In this document: piece by piece, positions 17,005 through 25,990 of the stretch
How the letters are laid out: each line of letters begins with the position of its first letter
How positions within the stretch are numbered: position 1 is the first letter of the stretch
DNA from: an uncultured Tenacibaculum sp.
GTDB taxonomy: Bacteria; Bacteroidota; Bacteroidia; Flavobacteriales; Flavobacteriaceae
Reading direction: 5' to 3'
NCBI RefSeq assembly: GCF_947499065.1
Contig: NZ_CANMMT010000013.1
Span: 1 to 64,000, forward strand
Length of the DNA: 64,000 nt
The notes under the pieces: model-generated
Database searches by the model: none
What the model was told of the DNA's origin: nothing
What the model saw: only the letters and a program-made list of their open reading frames with translations
Program-made: the position numbers and the translations under genes

Positions 17005-18058
17005 GATTTAGCGTAGTTTTAAGTTCAACTTTAAAGATGTTATTCTCCTGAGTTATGTTTAAGGAATAATTATTTTGAAACAGCATTTCTAAACGCTTTT
17101 TTATGTTTTCTAAACCAATACCTTTTTTAGAAGAACTGATGTGTTTTATAGGGTTTTGGATGTTAAATTCTAATGAGTTTTGATTTGTTTTTATTGAAGC
17201 ATTAATTTTTAAAATCCCATTAATTTGAACTCCGTGTTTGAATGCATTTTCTACAAAAGGTAATAATAGCATTGGAGGTATTTTTACATCATTACACTCA
17301 ATATCCTTATAAAAATGGATGTCTAAACTATCTTGAAAGCGCATTTTTTCTAAAGTAATATAATTCTCAATATGTTCAATTTCATTTTTTAAGAGTACAG
17401 ACGGTTTATCAATCTGGTATAAAATATAATCTAAAAGTCCAGAGAGTTTTAAAATCATGTCTGGGGCATCGTCAGATTTTTTTAAAGCGAACCCGTATAA
17501 AGTATTTAAAGTATTGAATAAAAAATGAGGATGAATTTGCATTTTTAAAAACTTTAACTCTTGTTCTTTTAATTGGAGTTGAGTTTGTAAGAATTTGTTT
17601 CTTAACTCTTCATTTCGTTGAGAAGATTTATAGTTATGTATTACTAAGCCTAATGTAATAGCAATGAAAATGACAAAATAAACTCCTAAGATTATGAATA
17701 AGAAACCTTTAGTTAGAGGGATTGTATTTCCAGTAATCATTGAATCTGCAGAAAAAATTAATCCATAGAGTATAGAAATTATAATGAAGAAGAAAGATAT
17801 TATAAATGTATAAATAGAATAGATAAGAAATTCTAAGTGTTTCTTTTTAATTAAAAATTTAGGTATTAAAAAGATAAAGAAAAAATAACTAGATGCAATT
17901 GTAATTGGCATTAAAAACCAAGAAAATTGATTGACATATTTAGTGTTGATACTTCCATAACCTAAAAAGTATGTGTAGAAAAAATAAACACCTATCCAAA
18001 ACAATAAGTGTATGCTATATTTAAGTAACATTTTAATAATCAAATCTGATTTTTTCAT
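16997..18058 (-). CDS. LytS-like sensor histidine kinase
   Basis: The 353-residue kinase has four predicted membrane helices in the first 150 residues, a coiled-coil linker, the His_kinase motif QIHPHFLFNTLNTLYGFA (phospho-His near residue 177) and an ATP-binding domain with LLLPFVENAFKHG and GIGLENIKKRLEMLF. It lacks a visible extracellular sensor domain. It overlaps the LytTR regulator gene by 8 bases and clearly forms a pair with it. Confidence 0.94.
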   Translation of the reverse strand: MKKSDLIIKMLLKYSIHLLFWIGVYFFYTYFLGYGSINTKYVNQFSWFLMPITIASSYFFFIFLIPKFLIKKKHLEFLIYSIYTFIISFFFIIISILYGLIFSADSMITGNTIPLTKGFLFIILGVYFVIFIAITLGLVIHNYKSSQRNEELRNKFLQTQLQLKEQELKFLKMQIHPHFLFNTLNTLYGFALKKSDDAPDMILKLSGLLDYILYQIDKPSVLLKNEIEHIENYITLEKMRFQDSLDIHFYKDIECNDVKIPPMLLLPFVENAFKHGVQINGILKINASIKTNQNSLEFNIQNPIKHISSSKKGIGLENIKKRLEMLFQNNYSLNITQENNIFKVELKTTLNHV

Positions 18059-18234
18059 AAGTTTACAATATTACTTTTTTTATTTAAAAAACACATTTTT
18101 TGCGACGAAATACAAGATTGTCAAGTAAAAGTGTAAAAAATATAAGATGAGATATAGAAGAAAACTAAAATTGTAATTCACCTGCCTAATTAATTCATCT
18201 ATCGCATTTATAAAAATAAGATTAAACTGTTAGA

Positions 18235-18242
18235 TAGATTTG
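18235..18242 (+). promoter_or_regulatory. -7 box TAGATTTG before the 18.3 kb membrane protein
   Basis: A TAnnTTTG match lies 29 bases before the ATG at 18271. No TTG was seen at standard distance. The 200 bases between 18058 and 18271 show no other feature. Confidence 0.4.
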
Positions 18243-18270
18243 GAGTGTATTAATTTAAAAAAATTAAAAA

Positions 18271-18627
18271 ATGACATTTTTATTTGCCAATTTATTAACA
18301 GACGGAGGGCCATTATACATGTATACAATATTGGTTTTATTACTTATTTGTATCTTTTTTTTAGTAACTGCATTTATAAAAGGAGATGATGATGGAAAAT
18401 TACAAAAACTAATTAGTCATGTGAGCTTATTGGCTTTGGTTTGGGGTTTTTTAGGTTTTATGATAGGAATGATTGAAGCTATGGATGCTATTGCAGTGGC
18501 AATTGATTTTAGTTCAGGTGTTTTAGCAGGAGGGTTAAAAATTGCTTTATTATCACCTTGTTTCGGGATGTTAGCATTTATAATTGCTAGATTAGGAATT
18601 ATAGGGCTTACTCTAAAGAAAAAATAA
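18271..18627 (+). CDS. Small MotA/TolQ/ExbB-like membrane protein (first copy)
   Basis: The 118-residue protein has three membrane helices: residues about 16-36, 48-70 and 83-112. The last contains GGLKIALLSPCFGMLAFIIA, like the pore-lining helix of MotA/TolQ/ExbB proton channel proteins but in a minimal frame. No ExbD/TolR partner is nearby. A paralogue of the same size and layout lies at 19728-20087, separated by the serine hydrolase gene. The function is unknown; channel activity is only inferred. Confidence 0.65.
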   Translation: MTFLFANLLTDGGPLYMYTILVLLLICIFFLVTAFIKGDDDGKLQKLISHVSLLALVWGFLGFMIGMIEAMDAIAVAIDFSSGVLAGGLKIALLSPCFGMLAFIIARLGIIGLTLKKK

Positions 18628-18656
18628 ACTAAATATTCACAATTAATTTTAATGTA

Positions 18657-19709
18657 ATGAGAAAAGAACTTTTAGCTCTTATTGTACTCTTATGCTCTTT
18701 TTTGAGTTGTACACAGAGTCAGAATTTAGATAATTATTTAAAAAGTTTAGAGGAAGAAAACAAGGCAATGGGTAATGTTTTTATTCTAAAAGATGGAAAA
18801 CAAGTGTATAATAAATCTATAGGTTTTGCTAATATAGATTTAAATAAAAAGAATAATTTAACAACAAAGTTTAGAATTGGTTCAATTAGTAAAACTTTTA
18901 CAGCTACAATTATTTTACAGCTTATAAAAGAAAACAAGCTGTCGTTAGATACTCAATTAAGTAAGTACTTTTCAGGAATAACAAATTCAGAGAAAATTAC
19001 TATTTCAGATATGCTCTATCATAGAAGTGGTATTTATAATATAACTAACGATAAAAACTTTGAGGTTTGGATTAGTGAACCTAGAAAGAGGAAAGAAATG
19101 CTTGATAAAATAATGAGTTATCAAAGTTTATTTGTTCCTAATTCTAAAACAGAGTATTCAAATTCTAATTATGTTCTATTAGCTTATATAGCAGAAGATG
19201 TAGAAGGTAAAATGTTTAAAAAGATTCTTAAAGAAAGAATCATAGATAAACTTAGTTTAAAAGAGACAGACTTTGGAGAAGATATTAATTTTTCTAAGAA
19301 TGAAGCAATGTGTTATTACCCAGAAGGAGGTAAATGGCATCCGATTACTTTTCATACCAATTTAACTGGAACAATGGGTGCTGGAGGAATAATTTCTAAT
19401 GCCAAAGATGTTAGTATATTTTATAATGCATTGTTTACAGGTGAGTTTTTGTCAGAAAATATGATAAAAAAAATGACAACACCTCAAGATGAAATAGGAA
19501 TGGGGATTTCTGTAGTAGACTTTAATGGAATGACGGTCTATGGTCATAATGGTGCTATTGATGGGTTTAGGTCAGCAGTGGCATATTTTCCAAAGTTGAA
19601 ATTAACTATCTGTCTTACTTTTAATGCTTCTTCAGGTTCAAGTACTCGAAAATTAGTTCAGATTTTTAAGTCTTATTTAATAACAGAACAAGAAAAAAAT
19701 AAATATTAA
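18657..19709 (+). CDS. Serine hydrolase, class C beta-lactamase family, probable lipoprotein
   Basis: The 350-residue protein has the three motifs of the class C beta-lactamase/DD-peptidase fold: SISK (SxxK, about residue 76), YSN (YxN, about 167) and HNG (HxG, about 297). The N-terminus MRKELLALIVLLCSFLSC suggests a lipoprotein with Cys near residue 21. Members act as peptidases or esterases; beta-lactam hydrolysis cannot be assumed. It lies 29 bases after the first mini ExbB-like gene and 18 before the second. Confidence 0.88.
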   Translation: MRKELLALIVLLCSFLSCTQSQNLDNYLKSLEEENKAMGNVFILKDGKQVYNKSIGFANIDLNKKNNLTTKFRIGSISKTFTATIILQLIKENKLSLDTQLSKYFSGITNSEKITISDMLYHRSGIYNITNDKNFEVWISEPRKRKEMLDKIMSYQSLFVPNSKTEYSNSNYVLLAYIAEDVEGKMFKKILKERIIDKLSLKETDFGEDINFSKNEAMCYYPEGGKWHPITFHTNLTGTMGAGGIISNAKDVSIFYNALFTGEFLSENMIKKMTTPQDEIGMGISVVDFNGMTVYGHNGAIDGFRSAVAYFPKLKLTICLTFNASSGSSTRKLVQIFKSYLITEQEKNKY

Positions 19710-19727
19710 TTCAAAACATTTGTACAT

Positions 19728-20087
19728 ATGAGAATGCCTTTACTAGATTTTTTAACAAACGGAGATTTAAAGTTTGTTCTTGTTTTATATGCTTTTTTAA
19801 TAATAGCATTTATCAACTTTTTTAAGAAGTTAAAAGAGAAGGAAAATCAAGAGATTTATAACAAAAAAATTAAAAAGTTGATGAATTGGAGTATAGTTAT
19901 TAGTGTTTTTTCTTTGATGCTAGGATTGCTGCATAGTTTTTATTTTATATCAAAAGCAGGAGGTATTAATAATAATTTACTTTTTGGTGGTTTATCTAAT
20001 ATGTTAATTACTCCAACTTTAGGAATGGCAATAGCTATAGTTATTCAATTATTAAGTACACCATTAAAAGAACAAAAAAAGCTATGA
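19728..20087 (+). CDS. Small MotA/TolQ/ExbB-like membrane protein (second copy)
   Basis: The 119-residue protein has helices at residues about 14-33, 50-74 and 85-112; the third reads FGGLSNMLITPTLGMAIAIVIQ and aligns with GGLKIALLSPCFGMLAFIIA of the 18.3 kb protein. The N-termini also align (LLDFLTNGD with FANLLTDGG). The two are therefore paralogues flanking the serine hydrolase gene. The stop codon overlaps the next start (ATGA), so translation is coupled to the DUF6624 protein. Confidence 0.62.
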   Translation: MRMPLLDFLTNGDLKFVLVLYAFLIIAFINFFKKLKEKENQEIYNKKIKKLMNWSIVISVFSLMLGLLHSFYFISKAGGINNNLLFGGLSNMLITPTLGMAIAIVIQLLSTPLKEQKKL

Positions 20088-20977
20088 AAAAAAGCTTAAT
20101 TATTTTACTGTTTAGTATTTCTACTTTAGCTCAAAGTAAAGGAGATATTCTTAGAGATAAAGGGAGTTTAGAGGAAGCAATTGATGCTTATAAGTTAAGT
20201 TTAAAAAAAGACTCTAATAATTATAATGATACTTATAATCTTGCATGTGCTTATGCATTGTTGTATAAAAAAGATAGTGCTTTTTACTATTTAAATAAGG
20301 CGCTAAAAAAGAGTAATTCTTTATGGTGTTTGGCAGATAATGATTTGTTATCGTTAACAAAGGACGAAAGGTGGGATGAGATAGAAAAAATGCAGTTGGC
20401 TAAATATCAGAAAGAAAAACTAAAACTGAAAAATCCAGAATATGCAAAACAGTTGTTAAAATTAATAATGAAAGATCAATCTTTAGATTATCAATTGGAC
20501 ATGGCTAAACGCTATTATATGAAAAATGGTAAAGCTCCTCATTGGTATTATCCAATAGCTGAAATGAAAAAAGAACTTACCAGAGGGAATTTTGCTGCCA
20601 TGGAAAAGTTGATTAAAGAAAAAGGATGGCCTTCATACTCTATGGTAGGTAAGTTGGCAGCTGATGGACCTTTGCTAATAATAAATCATCATGAAAAAGA
20701 ATCTGTGCGTATTAAATATTTGCCTAGAATAAAGCAAGCATGTTTAGATGGAGAGGGAAGTTGTGTGGAATATGCTAAAATACAAGACCGTATTTTGGTA
20801 AATACTGGGGAATTACAGTTATATGGAATGCAATTTAGATATAATAAAGAGAGGAAATTGGAACCATTTCCAGTAGAAGATCCTAATAATGTAGATGAAA
20901 GAAGGAAAAAAATAGGATTAGAACCTTTAAAGAAATATTTAAAGAGAAAAATTAATTACGACTGGAAAGTAAATTAA
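20084..20977 (+). CDS. TPR and DUF6624 protein, secreted
   Basis: The 297-residue protein has a signal peptide (MKKSLIILLFSISTLAQS), one or two TPR units (SLEEAIDAYKLSLKKDSNN and DTYNLACAYALLYKKDSAFYYL; residues about 25-95) and a C-terminal DUF6624 domain (about 150-290) with KEKGWPSYSMVGKLAADG, QDRILVNTGELQLYGMQF and the conserved end PVEDPNNVDERRKKIGLEPL. The function of DUF6624 is not established. It is translationally coupled to the mini ExbB-like gene, and the transcript ends in the terminator at 21004. Confidence 0.8.
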   Translation: MKKSLIILLFSISTLAQSKGDILRDKGSLEEAIDAYKLSLKKDSNNYNDTYNLACAYALLYKKDSAFYYLNKALKKSNSLWCLADNDLLSLTKDERWDEIEKMQLAKYQKEKLKLKNPEYAKQLLKLIMKDQSLDYQLDMAKRYYMKNGKAPHWYYPIAEMKKELTRGNFAAMEKLIKEKGWPSYSMVGKLAADGPLLIINHHEKESVRIKYLPRIKQACLDGEGSCVEYAKIQDRILVNTGELQLYGMQFRYNKERKLEPFPVEDPNNVDERRKKIGLEPLKKYLKRKINYDWKVN

Positions 20978-21003
20978 AACTATTTGTGATTAGTTAGTTG
21001 AGA

Positions 21004-21038
21004 AAATACCCAATTCAATAAAGAATTGGGTATTTTTG
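21004..21038 (+). terminator. Terminator after the DUF6624 gene
   Basis: A 13-bp stem (21004-21016 with 21023-21035, core ACCCAATTC/GAATTGGGT) with a 6-base loop is followed by T-rich sequence. It ends the 18.3-21.0 kb transcript and lies just before the OmpA-domain gene. Confidence 0.85.
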
Positions 21039-21055
21039 TTAAAAATAAAGAAAGT

Positions 21056-21814
21056 ATGAAAAAAATAAATTGCTTGATTATAATTTGTTTACTGCTGGTA
21101 GGTTCAGTTTTTTCTCAAGAAAATAAATTTCAAACTGTTTTGTTTGATTTTGATAAATTTGAATTAAAGCAGTCTGAAATAAATAAAATAGAGAATTTTA
21201 AAAAACAGTTGAATCCTAAGAATGATAAAATTGAAATTATAGGCTATACTGATGAATTAGGTAAAGAAACATATAATAATATTTTATCTAATAAAAGAGC
21301 TAAAGAAGTAGCTAAGTATTTTAAAGAGTTTGATGTAGTTAAAAGTACTGGTTTAGGTGAATTAAATGGTGTAAGTTTTAAAAATAGAAAAGTAGAAATA
21401 AAAGTATTTCTATTAAAAAGTAAAGATAAGATTAACGATTTTTCAGATTTAAAAAAAGAGAATAACATAACACTACAGGACGTGTATTTCTTACCAGGGC
21501 AAGATTATTTTACAGGGGATAGTAATAAAGCTTTGAACGAATTATATGAGTTTTTAAAAACAAATTCAGAAGTTAAAATTAAAATATTAGGTCATATTTG
21601 TTGCCCAAAAACAGATGATCCTAAAGAAGATGCTTATAATTCTAGAACAGGAAAAAAGAACTTATCAGAAGCAAGGGCAAAAAGAGTATTAAAGTACTTG
21701 GTAGCAAAAGGAATAAATAAACAAAGACTTAGTTATAAAGGTATGGCATATACAAAACCTTTAGGAGGAGAAGAGCAATTTAATAGAAGAGTGGAAATTA
21801 GTATAATAGAATAA
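21056..21814 (+). CDS. Secreted protein with two OmpA-like domains
   Basis: From the ATG at 21056 the protein is 252 residues with a signal peptide (KKINCLIIICLLLVGSVFSQ) and two OmpA-like peptidoglycan-binding domains in tandem: residues about 25-120 (FDFDKFELKQSE, IEIIGYTDELG, NILSNKRAKEV) and about 140-250 (ILGHICC, NLSEARAKRVLKYLVAKGI, GGEEQFNRRVEI). No beta barrel is present, so it is probably a periplasmic wall-binding protein. The in-frame ATG at 21026 lies inside the terminator hairpin and is not used here. Confidence 0.85.
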   Translation: MKKINCLIIICLLLVGSVFSQENKFQTVLFDFDKFELKQSEINKIENFKKQLNPKNDKIEIIGYTDELGKETYNNILSNKRAKEVAKYFKEFDVVKSTGLGELNGVSFKNRKVEIKVFLLKSKDKINDFSDLKKENNITLQDVYFLPGQDYFTGDSNKALNELYEFLKTNSEVKIKILGHICCPKTDDPKEDAYNSRTGKKNLSEARAKRVLKYLVAKGINKQRLSYKGMAYTKPLGGEEQFNRRVEISIIE

Positions 21815-21818
21815 AGAG

Positions 21819-22052
21819 ATGAGTAGAAAAATAAAACTAATTTGGGATTTTAAAGGGCCAGATGGTTTAGAAACAGCAAAACATCATTGTATACATTTGA
21901 AAGAGTTTGCACAAATTGATAACTTACCATATGATGAGGTAAATTATAAAGAAGTAAATCCAATGCATACATATGCTTTTATTATTGTAGATGAAACGCA
22001 TATGAAAACTTTTAGAGATGCATTAAAACCTCATAGAGGAGTATTAGCTTAA
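21819..22052 (+). CDS. Conserved-looking small protein, 77 residues
   Basis: I do not recognise a family. The sequence has no signal peptide or membrane helix and contains WDFKGPDGLETAKHHCIHLKEF and a second half with HTYAFIIVDETHMKTFRDALKPHRG. It has several His residues and one Cys, and an alpha-beta pattern. It follows the OmpA-domain gene by 4 bases and precedes another small gene by 17 bases, so the three are likely cotranscribed. Confidence 0.65.
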   Translation: MSRKIKLIWDFKGPDGLETAKHHCIHLKEFAQIDNLPYDEVNYKEVNPMHTYAFIIVDETHMKTFRDALKPHRGVLA

Positions 22053-22069
22053 AAAAATAGAAATTAGAT

Positions 22070-22354
22070 ATGTTTTTAATAAATGCCTTAGCAAAACCAA
22101 GAAAATCATCAGAACATTACGATGAAGTTTTAGGAGCTTACGTAAGTTTGTATATAGATTATAAAGATATAGAAGGAGCTATTCGATTAGCAAAATTCTA
22201 TATTAAAGATGAAGGTTGGAAAGTAACAGAGATTGAAGAAGAGTACTTTACATTAGATTCTGTAAATGATGTAGATGAAGATCAAAAAGAATTGTATGAA
22301 GAAGCTATAGAATATGGTTATTCAATTGTTTTTAATTGTTACGAAGAAGAATAG
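22070..22354 (+). CDS. Small acidic protein, 94 residues, unknown
   Basis: The protein is rich in Glu, Asp and Tyr with no signal peptide. It contains YKDIEGAIRLAKFYIKDEGWKV and EEEYFTLDSVNDVDEDQKELYEEAIEYGYS. The pattern is like small cytoplasmic alpha-beta proteins of the Bacteroidetes, but I cannot name a family. It lies between two other small genes on the same strand. Confidence 0.65.
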   Translation: MFLINALAKPRKSSEHYDEVLGAYVSLYIDYKDIEGAIRLAKFYIKDEGWKVTEIEEEYFTLDSVNDVDEDQKELYEEAIEYGYSIVFNCYEEE

Positions 22355-22417
22355 TATTGAGTTTGTTTTTTGAAAAATAAATTTAAATACAGTATCTTAT
22401 TAAAAAATTTATGTTGT

Positions 22418-23038
22418 ATGAAGAACAAGCTTATATTAATGTCTCTATTTTTAGGAACTTTTTATGGTTTTTCACAGCATAAATTTTCAACTTATTCAGC
22501 GCATAAATCTATAACAGAAGCTATTCGTATTAACAGTGAATTAATTGCTGGAAGAACTTCTTTTTTTGAAAAACAGGCAGAAGAGAAGCCTTTGATGTTT
22601 CAAAAGACAAAAACTAGAATAGAAGAGTTTAATAGATTGTCTAATAATTTGTCTAAGTATATTGAGAGACTTCAAAGTGAGGCGAATACAGAACAAGTTT
22701 TATATGATTTGTTAGAGGATGATCACTATAAAAACATACTTTTTCGACGAGGAGGAGCTTTAAGTTTTAAAGGAGTTATACTTAAAGTGAAGATTGATAG
22801 TTTGTATAATCATTCCGTTAAAATAAACGTACACAAATTATCACAACTAGAAAATTTTTATAAAGGTCATTTCAAAACAAATGATGTTTTCTATGATCAT
22901 GATGGAAATGAAATAGATTATTTTAATTATCGTTTTTACGATAAAACAAATTATGGGATTATGATGTCTATGAATTGTTTGTTGTTAGATGTAAAAACAT
23001 TCCAGTTATTGTACTATGGAACAATTATGAGTTACTAG
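22418..23038 (+). CDS. Secreted hypothetical protein
   Basis: From the ATG at 22418 the protein is 206 residues with a signal peptide (MKNKLILMSLFLGTFYGFSQ). An upstream in-frame ATG at 22370 would hide the signal peptide behind a charged stretch. The middle (about residues 45-90) is a helical coiled-coil-like segment; the rest is mixed alpha-beta and has no motif that I know. It overlaps the end of the convergent hydroxylase gene by 4 bases. Confidence 0.65.
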   Translation: MKNKLILMSLFLGTFYGFSQHKFSTYSAHKSITEAIRINSELIAGRTSFFEKQAEEKPLMFQKTKTRIEEFNRLSNNLSKYIERLQSEANTEQVLYDLLEDDHYKNILFRRGGALSFKGVILKVKIDSLYNHSVKINVHKLSQLENFYKGHFKTNDVFYDHDGNEIDYFNYRFYDKTNYGIMMSMNCLLLDVKTFQLLYYGTIMSY

Positions 23039-23805
23039 TTATTGTTTTTATTTGAAGTAGTGTTTTCAAAAGTAGTGTCATAATCGTCTCTTATAGTTCC
23101 CATTATTCTATCCCAAAAAAGGAAGTACAATCCATAATTACCATTAAATCTTTTATGATGTAAATTATGTGCAACGGAGGTGTTAATCCACTTACCAATA
23201 AAGGTTTTGTGAAATTTTTTAGGATACAACTCAAAGCCTAAATGTCCATAGACATTATAAATAATTTGGAATAAAAAGAATAGTCCAAAAGAAGAAATAT
23301 GAACCGGTAATGTAAAAGCAATTAAAGGAGCAATAAGAGCTTCTAAAAAAGCTTCAAAAGGATGAAAAGCATAAGCAGTCCAAGGTGATGGGTTGGTCGA
23401 TTTATGGTGAATTAAATGAACTTTTCTATAAAGTTTAGGATGATGCATTAAACGGTGCATCCAATAAAAATAAGTGTCATGTAAGAAAAACATCCAAACC
23501 CAACTCAATATATAGTATGTGGTACCGTATTCATCAAAACTAAAATAGATATTGGTATAGGGAAGTAAATAGTAAAACACAAAAAGAGCTACAGTGGCAA
23601 AAATTGAAACAGATATAAAAGAGTAGATAATATCTCTTTTATAATCTTTTAATTTAGGAAGCTTTTTTTGGATTTTTCTAAACCATAAAGTGTTCTTAAA
23701 AAGAATATAGAAAAGTATAAAGGCAGAGCCTGCAATAACAAGGTAGCGAACTAGAATTTGAGTTGCGTCGCGAAGCCAAAATTCAATAAAAGTTTCTTCA
23801 TTCAT
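23035..23805 (-). CDS. Sterol desaturase/fatty acid hydroxylase family protein
   Basis: The 256-residue membrane protein has about four helices and the His clusters of the di-iron hydroxylase superfamily: HDTYFYWMHRLMHH (about residues 108-121), HLIHHKS (about 131) and HNLHHKRF (about 213). Substrates in this family include sterols, sphingolipids, alkylglycerols and carotenoids, so the substrate is undecided. It lies 43 bases behind a flavoprotein gene and downstream of two mevalonate genes, which favours an isoprenoid or lipid substrate. Confidence 0.88.
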   Translation of the reverse strand: MNEETFIEFWLRDATQILVRYLVIAGSAFILFYILFKNTLWFRKIQKKLPKLKDYKRDIIYSFISVSIFATVALFVFYYLLPYTNIYFSFDEYGTTYYILSWVWMFFLHDTYFYWMHRLMHHPKLYRKVHLIHHKSTNPSPWTAYAFHPFEAFLEALIAPLIAFTLPVHISSFGLFFLFQIIYNVYGHLGFELYPKKFHKTFIGKWINTSVAHNLHHKRFNGNYGLYFLFWDRIMGTIRDDYDTTFENTTSNKNNN

Positions 23806-23848
23806 TATTTGTTAAAAATAAATGATTATTGAAGAGAAACAAAATAAA

Positions 23849-25060
23849 TTATTGATTAGCAATAGTAGTTGCGCAAATGAACCCACCAGTCCAAGCGTTC
23901 TGAAAGTTGAATCCGCCAGTAACAGCATCAATATTTAAGACTTCACCAACAAAAAATAAATTTTCATGTAGTTTGCTTTCAAAACGTTTAAAGTTTATTT
24001 CTTTTAAATTAACACCACCAGCAGTTACAAACTCCTCTTTAAAAGTCGTTCGTCCATTTGCATTAAATAACCCTTTAGTTAATTGACTAGCTAAATTGTT
24101 AAGCAGTTTGTTACTTAAGTCACCCCAGTTCTGATTTGTTTTAATATCAGAAGCAACAACCAAGCGTTCCCATAAACGACGAGGAATGTCAGCAAAAGGA
24201 GATTTTAAACCTACTTGTTTTTTTGCTTGTTGCTTTTTTAATTGAGATAATTCGTCTAAAACAGCATCAAAATCTTGTCCAAGCCAATTAACAAGAACAT
24301 TGTATTGATAGTTCTTTTCAGCTAAAATACGAGCTCCAAAAGCTGATAGTTTTAAAATGGCAGGGCCACTTAATCCCCAGTGTGTGATTAATAAAGGGCC
24401 ATTGTTTTCTAGATTAGTACCAACAAGTTTTACTTCGGCATTAGGAACAGAAATACCGCCTAAATCGATAATTCGTTTATCTTTAATATTGAAAGTAAAT
24501 AACGAAGGAACGGGAGGAATAATAGAGTGATCTAAAGTTTTACATAAATCCCAAACTTTTTTAGAGCTACCAGCAGCAACGACTAAAAAATCGGCTTCAA
24601 ATTGCTTTTCTTTAGTGTTAACAATCCATTTGTTTTCATGATGAGAAACACTATTTACGCCATGGTTTTTTAATACTTTAATACCAAGTTTATCAACAGC
24701 ACTAGTAAAGCAGTCAATAATAGCTTGCGAAGTGTTAGCTTCAGGGAAAACTCTGTTGTCACTTTCAATTTTTAAAGGAACGCCTTTATTGTCAAACCAT
24801 TCAAAAGTGTCACCAGTCATAAATTGATGAAAAGGACCTAATAATTCTTTTTCGCCTCTGGGATAGAATTTTGTTAGTTCCTTAGGTTCAAAGCAAGCAT
24901 GCGTAACATTGCATCTACCTCCACCAGAAATTTTTACTTTTTGTAAAACTTCTTTTCCTTTTTCAAGAATAGTAATGTCTAAGTCCGGATTCTTTTCTTT
25001 CGCGTTAATGGCTGTAAAAAAACCAGCTGCACCACCACCAATAATTATTACTTTCTTCAT
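23849..25060 (-). CDS. BaiN/HI0933-type FAD flavoprotein
   Basis: The 403-residue protein has the dinucleotide motif IIGGGAAGFF at residues 5-14, GGGRCNVTHA near residue 47, and the C-terminal TAGGVNLKEI and DAVTGGFNFQNAWTGG of the HI0933/YhiN family. Family members are FAD-dependent oxidoreductases, often of unknown substrate. Its ATG overlaps the stop of the GHMP kinase gene by one base (TAATG), so the two are coupled. Confidence 0.9.
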   Translation of the reverse strand: MKKVIIIGGGAAGFFTAINAKEKNPDLDITILEKGKEVLQKVKISGGGRCNVTHACFEPKELTKFYPRGEKELLGPFHQFMTGDTFEWFDNKGVPLKIESDNRVFPEANTSQAIIDCFTSAVDKLGIKVLKNHGVNSVSHHENKWIVNTKEKQFEADFLVVAAGSSKKVWDLCKTLDHSIIPPVPSLFTFNIKDKRIIDLGGISVPNAEVKLVGTNLENNGPLLITHWGLSGPAILKLSAFGARILAEKNYQYNVLVNWLGQDFDAVLDELSQLKKQQAKKQVGLKSPFADIPRRLWERLVVASDIKTNQNWGDLSNKLLNNLASQLTKGLFNANGRTTFKEEFVTAGGVNLKEINFKRFESKLHENLFFVGEVLNIDAVTGGFNFQNAWTGGFICATTIANQ

Positions 25061-25989
25061 TATAAAATCATTTCTTTATATGGTAAGATAGTGCTGAATC
25101 CTTTTTGATTGAAATAATCAATAGAGTCATCATTACCAGTAGCTAAAATAAAATCACCGCCCCAAGCACCTAGACTTTTAATTTCGCCAAAGTAATCAGA
25201 AAAAAGACGTTTTTTAACAGGTTGTTGTTTAATAATAGAACTAATTATCTGTTCGTGTTCAACAATTATTTTATTTAAATTTTTAGAGGAATTGGTAGTT
25301 AAAAACTCTTGAGTTAAAGCGTCTATTTCGTGAATTAAAAGTTTGGCTTCGTTTCTATGTTGTTTGTATTGAGAAATACCTTCTCTACTGTTTTGTTTTT
25401 GGTTTAAATAAACAAAAAAGAGTTCATCCGAAAAGCTCGGATTGAATGTAACTTCATTAACAATAGGTTGGTTTTCTTTTAATTGATATAAAATAGGTGA
25501 GTTATGACTAGCACAAGCAATGTCGTAACCACTACCAGAAAAAGCATTCCATAACAAGGTAAACGGATTTACTTCAGCCCATGAAGCTACATTGTTTATT
25601 AAAGTAGAAGAGCTACCAAGTCCCCAGTTTTGTGGGAAAGTTAGATTTGTTTTTACAATAAAACCTTGTTGGTTATCCAAAAACTTTGGGTTTAAACGTT
25701 TGGCTTCTTGTAAAATATCACGTAAAGTTTCGGCAATAAATTCAGCACTACCTTCTTTGTTAGAGTTAAAAGTAGCTGAGGTTAGGCGTAGCTTAGGTAA
25801 ATCGAAGCTAGCTTCAAACCAACATTCACCTGTATTGGTAAAGCTTCCCCAAATAAGTTGAGGTTCTTTTATTGGTTCAATGATTAAATCTTGTCCAAAC
25901 TTAGTGGGTACAGCTAATGAAACAGCCTCGTCTAAGACTACATATTCACCAGTTAATAGTAATTTTCCGTTGCTATAAAATGTATTCAA
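25060..25989 (-). CDS. GYDIA family GHMP kinase, candidate phosphomevalonate kinase
   Basis: The 309-residue GHMP-fold protein has GKLLLTGEYVVLDEA at the N-terminus, the ATP motif NWGLGSSSTL (about residues 122-131), the family signature SGSGYDIACA (about 149-158) and WGGDFILATG near the C-terminus. It lies one base behind HMG-CoA reductase in the same transcript. A GHMP kinase here, with mevalonate kinase and diphosphomevalonate decarboxylase encoded at 13.7-16.3 kb, suggests that it phosphorylates phosphomevalonate. This is inference, not shown by any single residue. Confidence 0.85.
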   Translation of the reverse strand: MNTFYSNGKLLLTGEYVVLDEAVSLAVPTKFGQDLIIEPIKEPQLIWGSFTNTGECWFEASFDLPKLRLTSATFNSNKEGSAEFIAETLRDILQEAKRLNPKFLDNQQGFIVKTNLTFPQNWGLGSSSTLINNVASWAEVNPFTLLWNAFSGSGYDIACASHNSPILYQLKENQPIVNEVTFNPSFSDELFFVYLNQKQNSREGISQYKQHRNEAKLLIHEIDALTQEFLTTNSSKNLNKIIVEHEQIISSIIKQQPVKKRLFSDYFGEIKSLGAWGGDFILATGNDDSIDYFNQKGFSTILPYKEMIL

Positions 25990-25990
25990 A

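Noticed and set aside
18657..19709. Antibiotic-resistance beta-lactamase
   Set aside because: The SxxK, YxN and HxG motifs are shared by many esterases and peptidases of this fold, so resistance cannot be claimed.
21026..21055. Earlier ATG for the double OmpA protein
   Set aside because: It lies in the terminator hairpin and would place charged residues before the signal peptide.
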